NCBI RefSeq assembly: GCF_010499245.1
Contig: NZ_JAAGOW010000001.1
Coordinates: 2,852,001-2,916,000, forward strand
Length of the DNA stretch: 64,000 bases
Direction of reading: 5' to 3'
Source: Variovorax sp. WS11
Lineage (GTDB): Bacteria > Pseudomonadota > Gammaproteobacteria > Burkholderiales > Burkholderiaceae_C
The notes under the pieces: generated by a model
Seen by the model: the letters and a program-made list of their open reading frames with translations, nothing else
Databases searched by the model: none
What the model was told of the DNA's origin: nothing
Position numbers and translations under genes: made by a program
Shown: in pieces, positions 40,730 through 49,047 of the stretch
Position numbering within the stretch: position 1 is the first letter of the stretch
How the letters are laid out: every line of letters begins with the position of its first letter

Positions 40730-41257
40730 GTGCGCCTGATGTTCCAGGACGAAGGCCGATTCGGCTTGTTGGGCAGCCCTCGGCGCTGCTGGGCACCTCA
40801 CGGCACACGCCCGGTGGTCGGTGCGCGACTGGAGCGCAAGTACATCTACGCCTTCAGCGCCGTCAGCCCGCACGACGGCGTGCTGGACAGCCTCGTGCTG
40901 CCCTGGGTCAGCGCCGAGACAATGTCGCTGTTCCTGAGCGAGGTCGCGCAGCGCCACGCCGCGGAATTCATCGTGATGGTCATGGATCAAGCAGGCTGGC
41001 ACATCGCCGGTGATCTCGCCGTGCCGCAGAACATGCGCGTGATCTTCCTGCCCCCGTACAGCCCGGAGCTGAACCCCGCCGAGCACTTGTGGGAGTCGCT
41101 GCGCGAGGACTGCTTCGCCAACCACGTCTTCGCCAATCTGGACGCCGTCGAGAGCACCCTGACCAACGGACTCGTCGCCCTCGAATCCAATCCTACGCGA
41201 ACCCATCCAATGACCGGGTTCAAATGGATAACTTCTATATTTTTGAACGCGAGTTAG
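40730..41257 (+). CDS. IS630 transposase, second frame (copy 2)
   Basis: DDE catalytic part (FQDEGRFG, VMDQAGWH, LPPYSPELNPAEHLW). Compared with copy 1 it has Pro for Ser in RTHPMTG and Phe for Ser in the last residues (SIFLNAS). The two changes lie near the C-terminus, away from the catalytic residues. Confidence 0.9.
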   Translation: MRLMFQDEGRFGLLGSPRRCWAPHGTRPVVGARLERKYIYAFSAVSPHDGVLDSLVLPWVSAETMSLFLSEVAQRHAAEFIVMVMDQAGWHIAGDLAVPQNMRVIFLPPYSPELNPAEHLWESLREDCFANHVFANLDAVESTLTNGLVALESNPTRTHPMTGFKWITSIFLNAS

Positions 41258-41259
41258 TA

Positions 41260-42192
41260 TCAGGGGTTGGCGCTGAACCGCTGGTGCAGCACCGAGCGGA
41301 ACCACTGGTTGCCGGCTTCGCGATGGAAGCGCTCATGCCAGTACTGCGCCACCTCGAAGCGGGGGAGGCGCAGCGGCGGCTTGACCAGCTCGAGGTCGAG
41401 CTCGCGCGCCAGCACTTCGGCCAGGGGCGACGGCAGGGTCACGACCGCGTCGGTGTGCTTGGCAACCACGGCTGCGGCCGTGAAGCTCGGCACGCGCGCC
41501 GTGAATTGACTCGCCGGTATCGCGGCCTGCAGCACGTGCTCGGCGAGCGCAATGCCGTGACCGGTGCCCGACGAGGAGACGAGCACATGTTGCTCGGCGG
41601 CGAATGCATCGGGGGCCGGTTCTCTCGGCAGGCGCGGATGCCCCTTGCGCACGAGGCTCAAGTAGCCCGCGGTGAACAGCCGCTGTCTTCGGATGCCCTG
41701 CGTGAGCGCGGGGTAGTTGCCGATCGCCAGGTCCACCTTGCCGGACTTCAGCCAGGCATGCAGATGGTCTTCTTCCAACTGCACCGCGCTCAGCCGCACG
41801 CTCGGCGCCTGGCTCTGCAGGGTCTTGACCAGCGACGGGAGCATGACCACCACCGCCGCATCCGTGGCGAAGAAGCTGAAGGTGCGATCGCTCTTGCGCG
41901 GATCGAAGGGCACCTGCGAGCAGCGCAGCATCTGCATCTCGTCGAGGATGAGACGGATGGGCGCCGCCAGCCCCAAGGCTTTCGGGGTCGGCTCCATGTT
42001 CAGGGACACGCGCACGAACAGCGGGTCGTCGAAATAGCTGCGCAAGCGCGCGAGGGTCTTGCTCAGCGCCGGCTGAGTCGTGTTCAGCACGAGCGCGGCG
42101 CGCGTGAGGCTTTGTTCCCGCAGCAGGACATCGATGACCCGGAGCTGGTAGAGGTCCAGCAGATCTGCTTGGATGTGCAGGTTCGTACCCAT
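41260..42192 (-). CDS. LysR-family regulator, probable control of the phenol operon
   Basis: 310 residues from the ATG at 42192 (CCAGGA upstream); an in-frame ATG at 42222 would add 10 residues. N-terminal winged helix LLDLYQLRVIDVLLREQSLTRAALVLNTTQPALSKTLARLRSYFDDPLFVR, NodD-like subgroup, then a LysR effector domain. It lies between the outer-membrane protein gene and the monooxygenase operon, all on the minus strand. LysR proteins bind T-N11-A-type boxes; the shared sites A, B and C are candidates. IS630 abuts its stop codon, so the coding sequence is intact but transcription past it is interrupted. Confidence 0.87.
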   Translation of the reverse strand: MGTNLHIQADLLDLYQLRVIDVLLREQSLTRAALVLNTTQPALSKTLARLRSYFDDPLFVRVSLNMEPTPKALGLAAPIRLILDEMQMLRCSQVPFDPRKSDRTFSFFATDAAVVVMLPSLVKTLQSQAPSVRLSAVQLEEDHLHAWLKSGKVDLAIGNYPALTQGIRRQRLFTAGYLSLVRKGHPRLPREPAPDAFAAEQHVLVSSSGTGHGIALAEHVLQAAIPASQFTARVPSFTAAAVVAKHTDAVVTLPSPLAEVLARELDLELVKPPLRLPRFEVAQYWHERFHREAGNQWFRSVLHQRFSANP

Positions 42193-42274
42193 GTGATCGA
42201 GTCCTGGTTGTCTGGCCGCCATTCCATTCCGGACCTACACCAACGCGCGTGAAAACCGTGCCGGCACGGCTTCG

Positions 42275-43285
42275 CTAGAACGGAATTCTCGCCTGTAGCC
42301 AGACTCGCGTGCCCTGCGGCCTATTGCGCGCGCCGAACTCCGATTGGACCTTCGCGATGAGCGCCATGCGCGGCGTCAAGTTGTAGCTGATGTAGGGCCC
42401 CAGGGCGTTGACCCGGCCGCGGTTGCCGTTGTTGACGGCGACCCCGTTCTGCCAATCGTCGCTGGTCTGGCGGTAGACATAGCCGTTGACCCCGATGGCC
42501 AGGCCGGGGTTGATGCGGTAACCGCCGCTGAATTCGATCGTGGCTTCGTCACCTGATTGGTAGTTCGTCGCCTTGTTCTTGCCGTTGACGGCGTAGCGGA
42601 ACTTGGCGTTGATGTCGAAGCCGGGCGCCGGGAACCAGGTGAAGGCATAGAAGAGGGCGGCCTGGGCGTAGTTGCGCCCGGTATTCACGCGCTCGCCGAC
42701 GTCGTAGCTGCCGGTCTTCAGATGCGTGTCGATGCCGATCGTGTGGTGATAGTTCGACCAGTTCCAGCCCAGAATGATCGGCGTGAAGGCCATGTCGGCC
42801 AGGCCCAGCCGGTATCCGCCGCGGTCCAGCGGCGGCAGCCCCCGCCTGGCGACGGCGGCGTCCAGGTCGACCGAGGCGATGGCCTGCACCACCCGGGTCT
42901 CGACGCGCGCACCGAACAGCGTGAGGCCGGGCCACACATAGGAGAGCCGGGGCGCCACGACGTCGGAGTCGATGCGAAAGCGCGCCAGCTGCGGGTTGTC
43001 CACGCCGGCTGCGTGCCTGGAGTGGGTGGCGCTGTAGTGCGCGTAATAGGCGAACCAGTGCGCGCCGTCAGACAGCATGACGCCGTTGTAGTTGGTCTCC
43101 ACGCCCACGGGGTAGGAGTTGCCACCGCCTTCGGTGGCGTGCGCGCAGGCGCTGCACAGGGCAAGGAGCGCCGACAAACTGCGCCTGTCGCAAAGCCATG
43201 AGGGCATGGCGCGCCCCGCCGAAACCGGAGCGGAGTTGCGGGTCTTGGCGGGTGCGGGCCGCGAGGCGTATCGCAGAACTGTCAT
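42275..43285 (-). CDS. outer-membrane protein, phenol MetA-degradation type
   Basis: 336 residues. A hydrophobic export segment ends at CSACAHA (about residue 50) and mature EGGGNSYPVGVETNYNG begins the domain seen in proteins encoded near aromatic degradation genes. Alternating aromatic beta-strands and the terminal Phe (ARIPF) fit an outer-membrane beta-barrel. AGGAGGT before the ATG at 43285 is strong, although ATG at 43207 would give a shorter signal peptide. Probably a channel for a hydrophobic or aromatic substrate, in line with the flanking genes. Confidence 0.8.
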   Translation of the reverse strand: MTVLRYASRPAPAKTRNSAPVSAGRAMPSWLCDRRSLSALLALCSACAHATEGGGNSYPVGVETNYNGVMLSDGAHWFAYYAHYSATHSRHAAGVDNPQLARFRIDSDVVAPRLSYVWPGLTLFGARVETRVVQAIASVDLDAAVARRGLPPLDRGGYRLGLADMAFTPIILGWNWSNYHHTIGIDTHLKTGSYDVGERVNTGRNYAQAALFYAFTWFPAPGFDINAKFRYAVNGKNKATNYQSGDEATIEFSGGYRINPGLAIGVNGYVYRQTSDDWQNGVAVNNGNRGRVNALGPYISYNLTPRMALIAKVQSEFGARNRPQGTRVWLQARIPF

Positions 43286-43322
43286 GTCTGACCTCCTGAC
43301 CGCGGACCTTAGGCCGGAGGCT

Positions 43323-43344
43323 TGCCCTTGGACAGCAAGGGCAG
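43323..43344 (-). terminator. inverted repeat between the RibF-like and porin genes
   Basis: TGCCCTTG - 6 bases - CAAGGGCA, a perfect 8-bp stem just downstream of the RibF-like stop on the minus strand (43355). No strong U-run follows. May end or pause transcription, or be part of the regulatory site B next to it (43348-43370). Confidence 0.4.
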
Positions 43345-43347
43345 GGC

Positions 43348-43370
43348 ATGCGCACTATTCCATGGAGGCA
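43348..43370 (-). promoter_or_regulatory. shared upstream motif, site B
   Basis: ATGCGCACTATTCC then ATGGAGGCA, the same core as site A. It is 63-85 bases upstream of the porin gene start and overlaps the 3' end of the RibF-like gene (stop at 43355). That a conserved site lies in coding sequence argues for regulatory constraint rather than chance. Confidence 0.55.
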
Positions 43371-44257
43371 TAAAGCGCACCGGGGTGCGCCATGGGTGCG
43401 GCGGCACGGCCGATGCGGCGATGAAAGCGCAGGCCCAACGCCTGCCCCGGCCCGGCCTCGACGTGCGCGCCATGGGGCATGCGGATGCTGCAGACTGCCG
43501 TCTCGCCTGCCGCGTGGACTTCCAGGTGTGCGCGGCGCCACGCCATGCCGGCGCCTCCGAGTGGTCGCAGACCTACCTCGCCGGCGTAGAGGCCTGCCGC
43601 CGGCGTGCATCTGCCGCTCGGCAGTGCAACCGGCGTGTCGATCGAGGCGGAGCCGGACCCGGGCAGCACCGTGCCCGACAAGGCATAGGGCCGCTCCAGC
43701 AGTGCCGCGGCAGCCTCGATCTCTCCGGCTCGTATCAGCCGTCGCGTCTCGCTGGACGAGCACGCAGGCGCCGACGGTTCCGCGCCGGCCTTCGCCAGGA
43801 TGATCGGGTTCACGACGAACCCGTGCTTGCGTCCGGCGGCCTCGAGCCAGGGCACGTTGCCCTGCCTCGCCCGACCGCAAGCGAAGTTCTCCCCCACCAC
43901 CAGCGCTCGCGCGCGCAAGCCTTCCACCAGCACGCTCCGGACGAAGTCGCCTGCCGTCTGCCGTCGCTGCATCTCGTCGAAGCGAAGCACGACGCAGTGA
44001 TCGACATCGCCGGACTGCGCCAGCATGTCGAGCCGCTCGTCGAGCGTCGAGAGCATGGGCGGTGCGGCCGATGGCTGCGTGATCGCACGGGGATGCGGGT
44101 CGAAGGTGACGAGGGCGGTGGGCAGACCCAGCCGCAGCCCTTCCTCGCGCAGCATGGCCAGCACGCGCCGATGGCCGCGATGAATGCCGTCGAAGACGCC
44201 AATGGAGACGGCGCTGCCCGGGCCGTCGAACCGGATGGAATTCGTATGCACCTTCAT
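43355..44257 (-). CDS. RibF-like FAD synthetase family protein with degenerate kinase domain
   Basis: 300 residues. The N-terminal FMN adenylyltransferase domain is well preserved: SIGVFDGIHRGHRRVL (the nucleotidyltransferase GxFDGxHxGH motif), TFDPHPRAI, and VVGENFACGRARQGN. In the C-terminal flavokinase domain RPYALSGTVLPGSG is kept but the GFPTAN motif is replaced by IDTPVAL, so the riboflavin kinase activity is probably lost. A housekeeping RibF is expected elsewhere. Its place beside an FAD-dependent monooxygenase and a shared upstream motif suggests a dedicated FAD supply; that is inference. Confidence 0.78.
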   Translation of the reverse strand: MKVHTNSIRFDGPGSAVSIGVFDGIHRGHRRVLAMLREEGLRLGLPTALVTFDPHPRAITQPSAAPPMLSTLDERLDMLAQSGDVDHCVVLRFDEMQRRQTAGDFVRSVLVEGLRARALVVGENFACGRARQGNVPWLEAAGRKHGFVVNPIILAKAGAEPSAPACSSSETRRLIRAGEIEAAAALLERPYALSGTVLPGSGSASIDTPVALPSGRCTPAAGLYAGEVGLRPLGGAGMAWRRAHLEVHAAGETAVCSIRMPHGAHVEAGPGQALGLRFHRRIGRAAAPMAHPGALYASME

Positions 44258-44363
44258 GTCGCTCTCCAGGTTCCTGAGTTTCCTAGGTGGCAGCGCGGCC
44301 GTCGGCGCGCTGCACGGATCAAGAATAGGAGCGCGTTCGCGGCGGCGTCAGGGGCTGGAGAGC

Positions 44364-44384
44364 ATGTGCATCATTCCGCTGGGA
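44364..44384 (-). promoter_or_regulatory. shared upstream motif, site C
   Basis: ATGTGCATCATTCC then GCTGGGA, a variant of sites A and B (11 of 14 core bases). It lies 107-127 bases before the RibF-like gene start, the same side and similar distance as site A to its gene. The 208-base gap 44258-44465 holds no other recognised feature. Confidence 0.45.
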
Positions 44385-44465
44385 CATGCGGGCTGCAGCG
44401 ATGGTCGAGTATTTCGTCGAGCATCATCTGCCCTGCTGGCGCGGGTACGAGGCAGGGCCCGCGCC

Positions 44466-45665
44466 TCAGTGCGCGCCCGACACCACCACCGGGATCTCGG
44501 TCGCCGGCGGCGTGTTCCGGCTGCGCCCGCAGCGCACGATGCCGTCGATCATCACCATCCCCACGCCCGGGATGTCGCCCAGCTGTACGCTCTCCAGCAG
44601 CGTCTTGCCGGCCGTGTGCTGGGCCCGGTCCATGAAGACGAAGTCGGCCGCGCGGCCAGGCTCGATCAGCCCGCAGTTCAGTTTGCGGATGCGCGCCGTG
44701 TTGCCGGTCGCGAAGCAGAACACCAGCTCGGCCGGGATGTTGGCGAGCGAGGACAGCATCGCGACCATGCGCAGGATGCCCAGCGGCTGCACGCCCGAGC
44801 CGGCAGGCCCGTCGGTGCCGAGGATGATGCGGTGCGGGCACTTCAAATCCAACGCCGCCTTGGCCGCCGCGATGGCCACGCGCTCGTTGCCGTTGTGTAC
44901 GATCTCGATGGCGCGCGATGACTTCTCGCACAGCTCGCACACATGCGCTTCGGGCAGCGAGGTGTGGCCGCCGTTGATGTGGCCGATGACGTCGGCGTCG
45001 GCCTCCAGCACCACGTCCTTGTCGATCAGCCCCGAGCCGGGAATCGAGGGCCCGCCGGTGTGGATGGTGCTCTGGATGCCGTACTTGCGCGCCCAGGCCA
45101 CCATCTCCTTGGCCTCGTAGCCGGCCTTCACCGAGCCCAGGCCCACCTCGCCGAGCAGCCCGACGCCGGCCTCGGCCATCTCCTTGAAGTCGCTCTCGAC
45201 CATGCCCTTCTCGAGCACCGGCGCGCCCGCCAGCACCTTGACGCCGCCGGGGCGGAAGTTGTCGAAGGCGCGCTGCGCGGTGATGGCCAGGGCCTTCACG
45301 CCCACGATGTCCTTGGGGCGGCCGGGCAGGTGCACCTCGCCGGCAGAGATCATGGTGGTCACGCCGCCGTTCATGGTGGAGTCGATCCAGCCCAGCTGGC
45401 TCTGCCGCGGCGTCCAGTCGCCGAAGACGGGGTGCACGTGGCTGTCGATCAGGCCGGGCGCAACGCAGGTCTTCTTCACGTCGATGACCGTCTGCGCGCC
45501 TTCGCAATCGCAGTCTTTCTCCTTGCCGACGGCGACGATCAGCCCGTCGTTCACGACGATCGTGTCGGCATCGAGGATGGGCTTGTCCAGGTCGCCGGAC
45601 AGCAGCAGACCTATGTTCCGGATGACGACCTTGCCCGACTTTGCGGTGCTTGCGACTTCTGCCAT
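44466..45665 (-). CDS. enamidase-like amidohydrolase
   Basis: 399 residues. Metal-dependent amidohydrolase: APGLIDSHVHPVFGDWTPR (HxH), a likely carboxylated-Lys/Glu region (LLGEVGLGSVKAGYEAKEM), STIHTGGPSIPGSG, DVIGHINGGHTSLPE and GTDGPAGSG. The His-Ile-Asn-Gly-Gly-His and neighbouring sequence resemble enamidase, which opens 1,4,5,6-tetrahydro-6-oxonicotinate to 2-formylglutarate in nicotinate degradation. Within the same cluster are a 6-hydroxynicotinate reductase-like gene and a nicotinate-type hydroxylase, which supports this. The start overlaps the 3' end of the TetR gene by 55 bases. Confidence 0.78.
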   Translation of the reverse strand: MAEVASTAKSGKVVIRNIGLLLSGDLDKPILDADTIVVNDGLIVAVGKEKDCDCEGAQTVIDVKKTCVAPGLIDSHVHPVFGDWTPRQSQLGWIDSTMNGGVTTMISAGEVHLPGRPKDIVGVKALAITAQRAFDNFRPGGVKVLAGAPVLEKGMVESDFKEMAEAGVGLLGEVGLGSVKAGYEAKEMVAWARKYGIQSTIHTGGPSIPGSGLIDKDVVLEADADVIGHINGGHTSLPEAHVCELCEKSSRAIEIVHNGNERVAIAAAKAALDLKCPHRIILGTDGPAGSGVQPLGILRMVAMLSSLANIPAELVFCFATGNTARIRKLNCGLIEPGRAADFVFMDRAQHTAGKTLLESVQLGDIPGVGMVMIDGIVRCGRSRNTPPATEIPVVVSGAH

Positions 45666-46378
45666 GTCTTGTCCTCGTGGGGTGCTGGGGATGGGGGCGC
45701 TTCTTCTTCGGAGGGCCCCGCGTCGACCGTGCGCAGCACGGTCTCGATCACGAAGTCCTCCCAATGCGTGACCGCCTCCGGCGTCTCCAGCGGCTCGCCG
45801 AGGAAGGCCGTGAGCGTGTGGCGGTTGGAGGTGTAGAAATAGCCGGTGGAGGCGATCAGCAGATACAGGTCGCGCGCCGCCACGTCCTTGCGGAACAGGC
45901 CCTGCGCCACGCCGCTCTCCAGCAGCTCCTGGATGATCGCGATCGCCTTCGACGAGTACTCGCGCGCGCGCAGCGACTTCGCGATGTGCCGGCCCTTGTG
46001 CAGGTTCTCGGTGTTCAGCAGCGTCACGAACTCGGGGTTCTTGCGGTAGTAGCCGAGCACGAAGCGGATCACCGCCGCGAGCGCTTCCACCGGCCGGCTC
46101 GCATCGAGGTGCAGCGCGGCCTCGGCATCGTCCATGCGGCGGTAGATGCTTTCCAGCACCGCGATGAACAGCCCTTCCTTGCTGCCGAAGTAGTAGTAGA
46201 TCATCCGGTCGTACGAGTTGGCGGCCTTCGAGATCTTCTCGACGCTGCCGCCGTCGTAGCCGTACTTGGCGAACACCTTGGTGGCCGCGCGCAGGATGCT
46301 GTCGCGCGTGGCCTGCGCGGCGGCCTCGCGCACGCCGGTGCGGCGCGTGGCCGGCTTGGGTGCGCGGGCCGTTGCCAT
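45611..46378 (-). CDS. TetR-family regulator
   Basis: 255 residues. N-terminal helix-turn-helix: RDSILRAATKVFAKYGYDGGSVEKISKAANSYDRMIYYYFGSKEGLF, followed by a helical ligand domain; the last 35 residues are Ser/Pro-rich and overlap the amidohydrolase gene. Its ATG stands directly after the stop of the ferredoxin-NADP reductase gene (TAA-ATG), so the three minus-strand genes form one operon. It is the only regulator in the N-heterocycle cluster and the most likely binder of the twin operator at 47305-47346. Confidence 0.9.
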   Translation of the reverse strand: MATARAPKPATRRTGVREAAAQATRDSILRAATKVFAKYGYDGGSVEKISKAANSYDRMIYYYFGSKEGLFIAVLESIYRRMDDAEAALHLDASRPVEALAAVIRFVLGYYRKNPEFVTLLNTENLHKGRHIAKSLRAREYSSKAIAIIQELLESGVAQGLFRKDVAARDLYLLIASTGYFYTSNRHTLTAFLGEPLETPEAVTHWEDFVIETVLRTVDAGPSEEEAPPSPAPHEDKTWQKSQAPQSRARSSSGT

Positions 46379-47152
46379 TTACTTTTCGGCGAAGGCGCGT
46401 TCGATGACGAAGTCGCCCGGGGTCGACGTGTTGCCCTCCTTGAAGCCGCGGCCTTCGAGGATGTGCTTCAGGTCGACCAGGAGGCCGGGGCTGCCGCACA
46501 GCATCACGCGGTCTTCCCTCGCATCGAGCGGCGGCAGGCCGAGGTCGTCCGTCAACTTGTTGGTCGCGATCAGGTCGGTGATGCGGCCCATGTTGCGGAA
46601 CTCCTCGCGCGTCACCGTCGGGTAGTAGAGCAGCTGCTTCTCGACCATCTCGCCCAGGATTTCATGCTTGGGCAGGTGGTCGGTCACCAGGTCGTGGTAG
46701 GCCAGCTCGTCGATCTGGCGCACGCCATGCACCAGGACGACCCGCTCGTACTTCTCGTAGGTCTCCGGGTCGCGGATGATGCTCATGAACGGTGCGAGAC
46801 CGGTGCCCGTGCCGAAGAGGTAGAGCCGCTTGCCCGGCAGGGTGTAGTCGATCAGCAGCGTGCCGGTGGGCTTGCGGCCCACGATGATGGTGTCGCCCAC
46901 CTGGATGTGCTGCAGCTTCGAGGTGAGCGGCCCTTCCTCGACCTTGATGCTGAGGAACTCCAGGTGCTCCTCGTAATTGGGGCTCACGATGCTGTAGGCC
47001 CGCAGCAGGGGCTTGTTGTTGACCTTCAGGCCGATCATCGTGAAGTGGCCATTCGAGAAGCGCAATGCCGGGTCGCGCGTGGTGGTGAAGGTGAACAGGC
47101 GGTCGGTCCAGTGGTGGACGCTCAACACACGTTCTTCGCTGAATGCACTCAT
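46379..47152 (-). CDS. fpr: ferredoxin-NADP+ reductase (Fpr type)
   Basis: 257 residues, bacterial Fpr class. FAD site LLRAYSIVSPNYEEHLEF, NADP site LYLFGTGTGLAPFMSIIRDPETYEKY, and the C-terminal end VIERAFAEK. Moves electrons between NADPH and ferredoxin/flavodoxin. First gene of the minus-strand operon with tetR and the enamidase-like gene, divergent from the 6-hydroxynicotinate reductase-like gene, so it probably feeds low-potential electrons to that enzyme (inference). Confidence 0.88.
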   Translation of the reverse strand: MSAFSEERVLSVHHWTDRLFTFTTTRDPALRFSNGHFTMIGLKVNNKPLLRAYSIVSPNYEEHLEFLSIKVEEGPLTSKLQHIQVGDTIIVGRKPTGTLLIDYTLPGKRLYLFGTGTGLAPFMSIIRDPETYEKYERVVLVHGVRQIDELAYHDLVTDHLPKHEILGEMVEKQLLYYPTVTREEFRNMGRITDLIATNKLTDDLGLPPLDAREDRVMLCGSPGLLVDLKHILEGRGFKEGNTSTPGDFVIERAFAEK

Positions 47153-47304
47153 AGGAATCAGGGATGGTTGTGGACGAAAAAACGCGCACGAACGGGGTGC
47201 GCGGTGACGCGGAGCCGAACACCGTCAGTCTGCCGCAACCCCTCGATTGTCGGCGACACCTGAGAAAACACCATTGCAAGCATCGGGTCTGTTTGCTACA
47301 TTGA

Positions 47305-47346
47305 CTTCATGTAGTGATCACCACATGAAGTTGTAGTGAATACTAC
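47305..47346 (+). promoter_or_regulatory. twin palindromic operator between fpr and the 6-hydroxynicotinate reductase gene
   Basis: A 26-base palindrome at 47305-47330 (arms CTTCATGT and ACATGAAG, centre GTGATCAC with one mismatch pair). Its core GTAGTGATCACCAC (47311-47324) is matched by GTAGTGAATACTAC at 47333-47346 at 11 of 14 positions, 22 bases apart. A TTGACT at 47301-47306 could be a -35 element facing the plus-strand genes. The arrangement suits cooperative binding of a dimeric repressor such as the TetR protein at 45611. Confidence 0.7.
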
Positions 47347-47428
47347 ACAAAGCGAAGTTCCAGCACAAGAGATCCCTCCGGCGCATTTGTTGCACCCCCG
47401 CCGCCACGAATTTCACGAGAAGCCCGCG

Positions 47429-49036
47429 ATGACCGAACACACCAAGACAGACGGATTGCCCGGCATGGACATGCCGGTGCTGCCCGAGGCCACGGGCCGC
47501 TCGGCCCTGCGCAACGAGCGCATGAGCACCAGCAAGGTCGAGTGCAACGCCTGCCCGGTGCTGTGCCAGATCTCCGAGGGGCGCACCGGCGCCTGCGACC
47601 GCTACGCCAACCGCGAGGGCGTGCTGGTGCGGGTCGATCCGGTGCTGCTGCTGCGCCGAGAGCTGGTTAGCGAGGCGCCCGCGCTGGTGCCCTTCGCGCG
47701 CCCCGCGGCCGAGCCGGCAGCGCCCGGCGCCGAGCCCGACTGGAACGGTGATCTCCTTCATGCCGACGAGGTCTTCGTGACCGGCGTGGGCTCCTCCACC
47801 ACCTACCCCGACTACAAGCCCGCCCCCTTCATCGTGGCCTCCAAGGCGCAGGGCGTGGACATGGTCACGGTGGTCACCGAAGGCATCTTCAGCTACTGCA
47901 GCTTCAAGGTGAAGATCGACACCGACCGCTTCCTCGGCGCCGAGCAGGCCAACGTGCGCTACCGCGGCGAGGTCGTGGGCCATGTCACTACCGCGGAGTA
48001 CGGCTCGCAAATGCTGTCGCTCGGCGGCGTGCACCACCTGACCGGCGGCAGCAAGAAGGAAGGCCGGATGACGGTCGAGCTCATGCAGTTGCTGGGCAAC
48101 AAGAAGCCGGCCGAGTGCGTGATCGACGGCGGCGCCAGCATGGTGATCCAGGCCGGCCGGGCCCCCATCGTCAATGGCGTCGAGGAAAAGCGCATGCGCG
48201 TGGGCTGCGGCTCGGCCGCGGTGGGCATCTTCGCGCGCCAGCTCTTCGGCCAGGCCGACGAGGTGGTGGTGGTCGACGACCACATCACCGGCGTGCTCAC
48301 CGAGCACCAGGCCGGGCGCTGCCTGGACATGGCGCCCTCGGGCATCCAGATGCGCGGGCGCAAGTCCACGCCGGGGCGCTACTTCCAGGTGGCCAATCCG
48401 GGTAACGGCTGGGGCGGCACCGACATCGACGATCCGCTGTCGATCATCGAGGGCTGGGAGGAGGGCGTGGCCCGGCCCGGCCTGCGCCTGCTGATGACCT
48501 CCACCACCGGCGAGCATGCGGTTTGGTACGTGCTCGACGACGCGCTCAAGCCGGTCGAGCAGCAGATGCCGGCCGAGGTGCGCCGGGTCGTCGAGCGCAT
48601 CGGCGAGAACTGCGAGCCCTCGATGTGCACCGTGCTCTTCCTCGGCGGCGCCGGCGGATCCTTGCGCGCGGGCGTGACGGAGAACCCGGTGCTGCTCACG
48701 CGCGCCATCAAGCGCGCGCTGGTCAACGTGACCTGCGGCGGCGCGCCGGCCTACGTGTGGCCCGGCGGCGGCATCACGGTGATGGCCGACGTGCTGCGCA
48801 TGCCCGACAACAGCTTCGGTACCGTGCCCACGCCGGCCATCGTCGCGCCCATCGAGTTCAGCATGCGGCGCGAGGACTACGCGGCGCTGGGCGGCCACAT
48901 GGAGCATGTGTTCCCGCTCGAGCAGGCGCTGGCGCGCGGCGCCTGGCAGAACGACGGCGCACCGCTGGCACGCCAATGGCTTCGCATGGACGAAGCCAAT
49001 CCGTGGCCGCTCGGCCATCCGCCCATGCTCGGCTGA
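47429..49036 (+). CDS. 6-hydroxynicotinate reductase-like iron-sulfur protein
   Basis: 535 residues from the ATG at 47429; a GTG at 47336 in the same frame lies inside the operator and is unlikely. A cysteine cluster C39-x2-C42-x3-C46-x9-C56 (VECNACPVLCQISEGRTGAC) can hold a 4Fe-4S centre; the rest (VFVTGVGSSTTYPDYKPAPFIVASK, GGASMVIQAGRAPIVNG, GCGSAAVGIFARQLF) matches my memory of the 6-hydroxynicotinate reductase family. That enzyme uses reduced ferredoxin to form 1,4,5,6-tetrahydro-6-oxonicotinate. The presence of Fpr and an enamidase-like gene next door agrees. First gene of a plus-strand operon. Confidence 0.78.
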   Translation: MTEHTKTDGLPGMDMPVLPEATGRSALRNERMSTSKVECNACPVLCQISEGRTGACDRYANREGVLVRVDPVLLLRRELVSEAPALVPFARPAAEPAAPGAEPDWNGDLLHADEVFVTGVGSSTTYPDYKPAPFIVASKAQGVDMVTVVTEGIFSYCSFKVKIDTDRFLGAEQANVRYRGEVVGHVTTAEYGSQMLSLGGVHHLTGGSKKEGRMTVELMQLLGNKKPAECVIDGGASMVIQAGRAPIVNGVEEKRMRVGCGSAAVGIFARQLFGQADEVVVVDDHITGVLTEHQAGRCLDMAPSGIQMRGRKSTPGRYFQVANPGNGWGGTDIDDPLSIIEGWEEGVARPGLRLLMTSTTGEHAVWYVLDDALKPVEQQMPAEVRRVVERIGENCEPSMCTVLFLGGAGGSLRAGVTENPVLLTRAIKRALVNVTCGGAPAYVWPGGGITVMADVLRMPDNSFGTVPTPAIVAPIEFSMRREDYAALGGHMEHVFPLEQALARGAWQNDGAPLARQWLRMDEANPWPLGHPPMLG

Positions 49037-49047
49037 TCGGGTTTCCC

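Larger units (their letters stand above)
40133..41257 (+). mobile_element. IS630-family insertion sequence, copy 2
   Basis: 1125 bp, TA on each side (40131-40132, 41258-41259), same inverted repeats and orientation as copy 1 at 1941-3065. The flanks are also alike: CTCATA before and TATCA after, so both insertions used a TCATATCA-like target. The right end touches the stop codon of the LysR gene (TGA, minus strand, 41260-41262), which is left intact. The left end is 226 bases upstream of the flavin reductase start. Confidence 0.93.

Noticed and set aside
47336..49036. GTG at 47336 as start of the 6-hydroxynicotinate reductase-like gene
   Set aside because: It lies inside the palindromic operator and has no ribosome site; the ATG at 47429 fits better.
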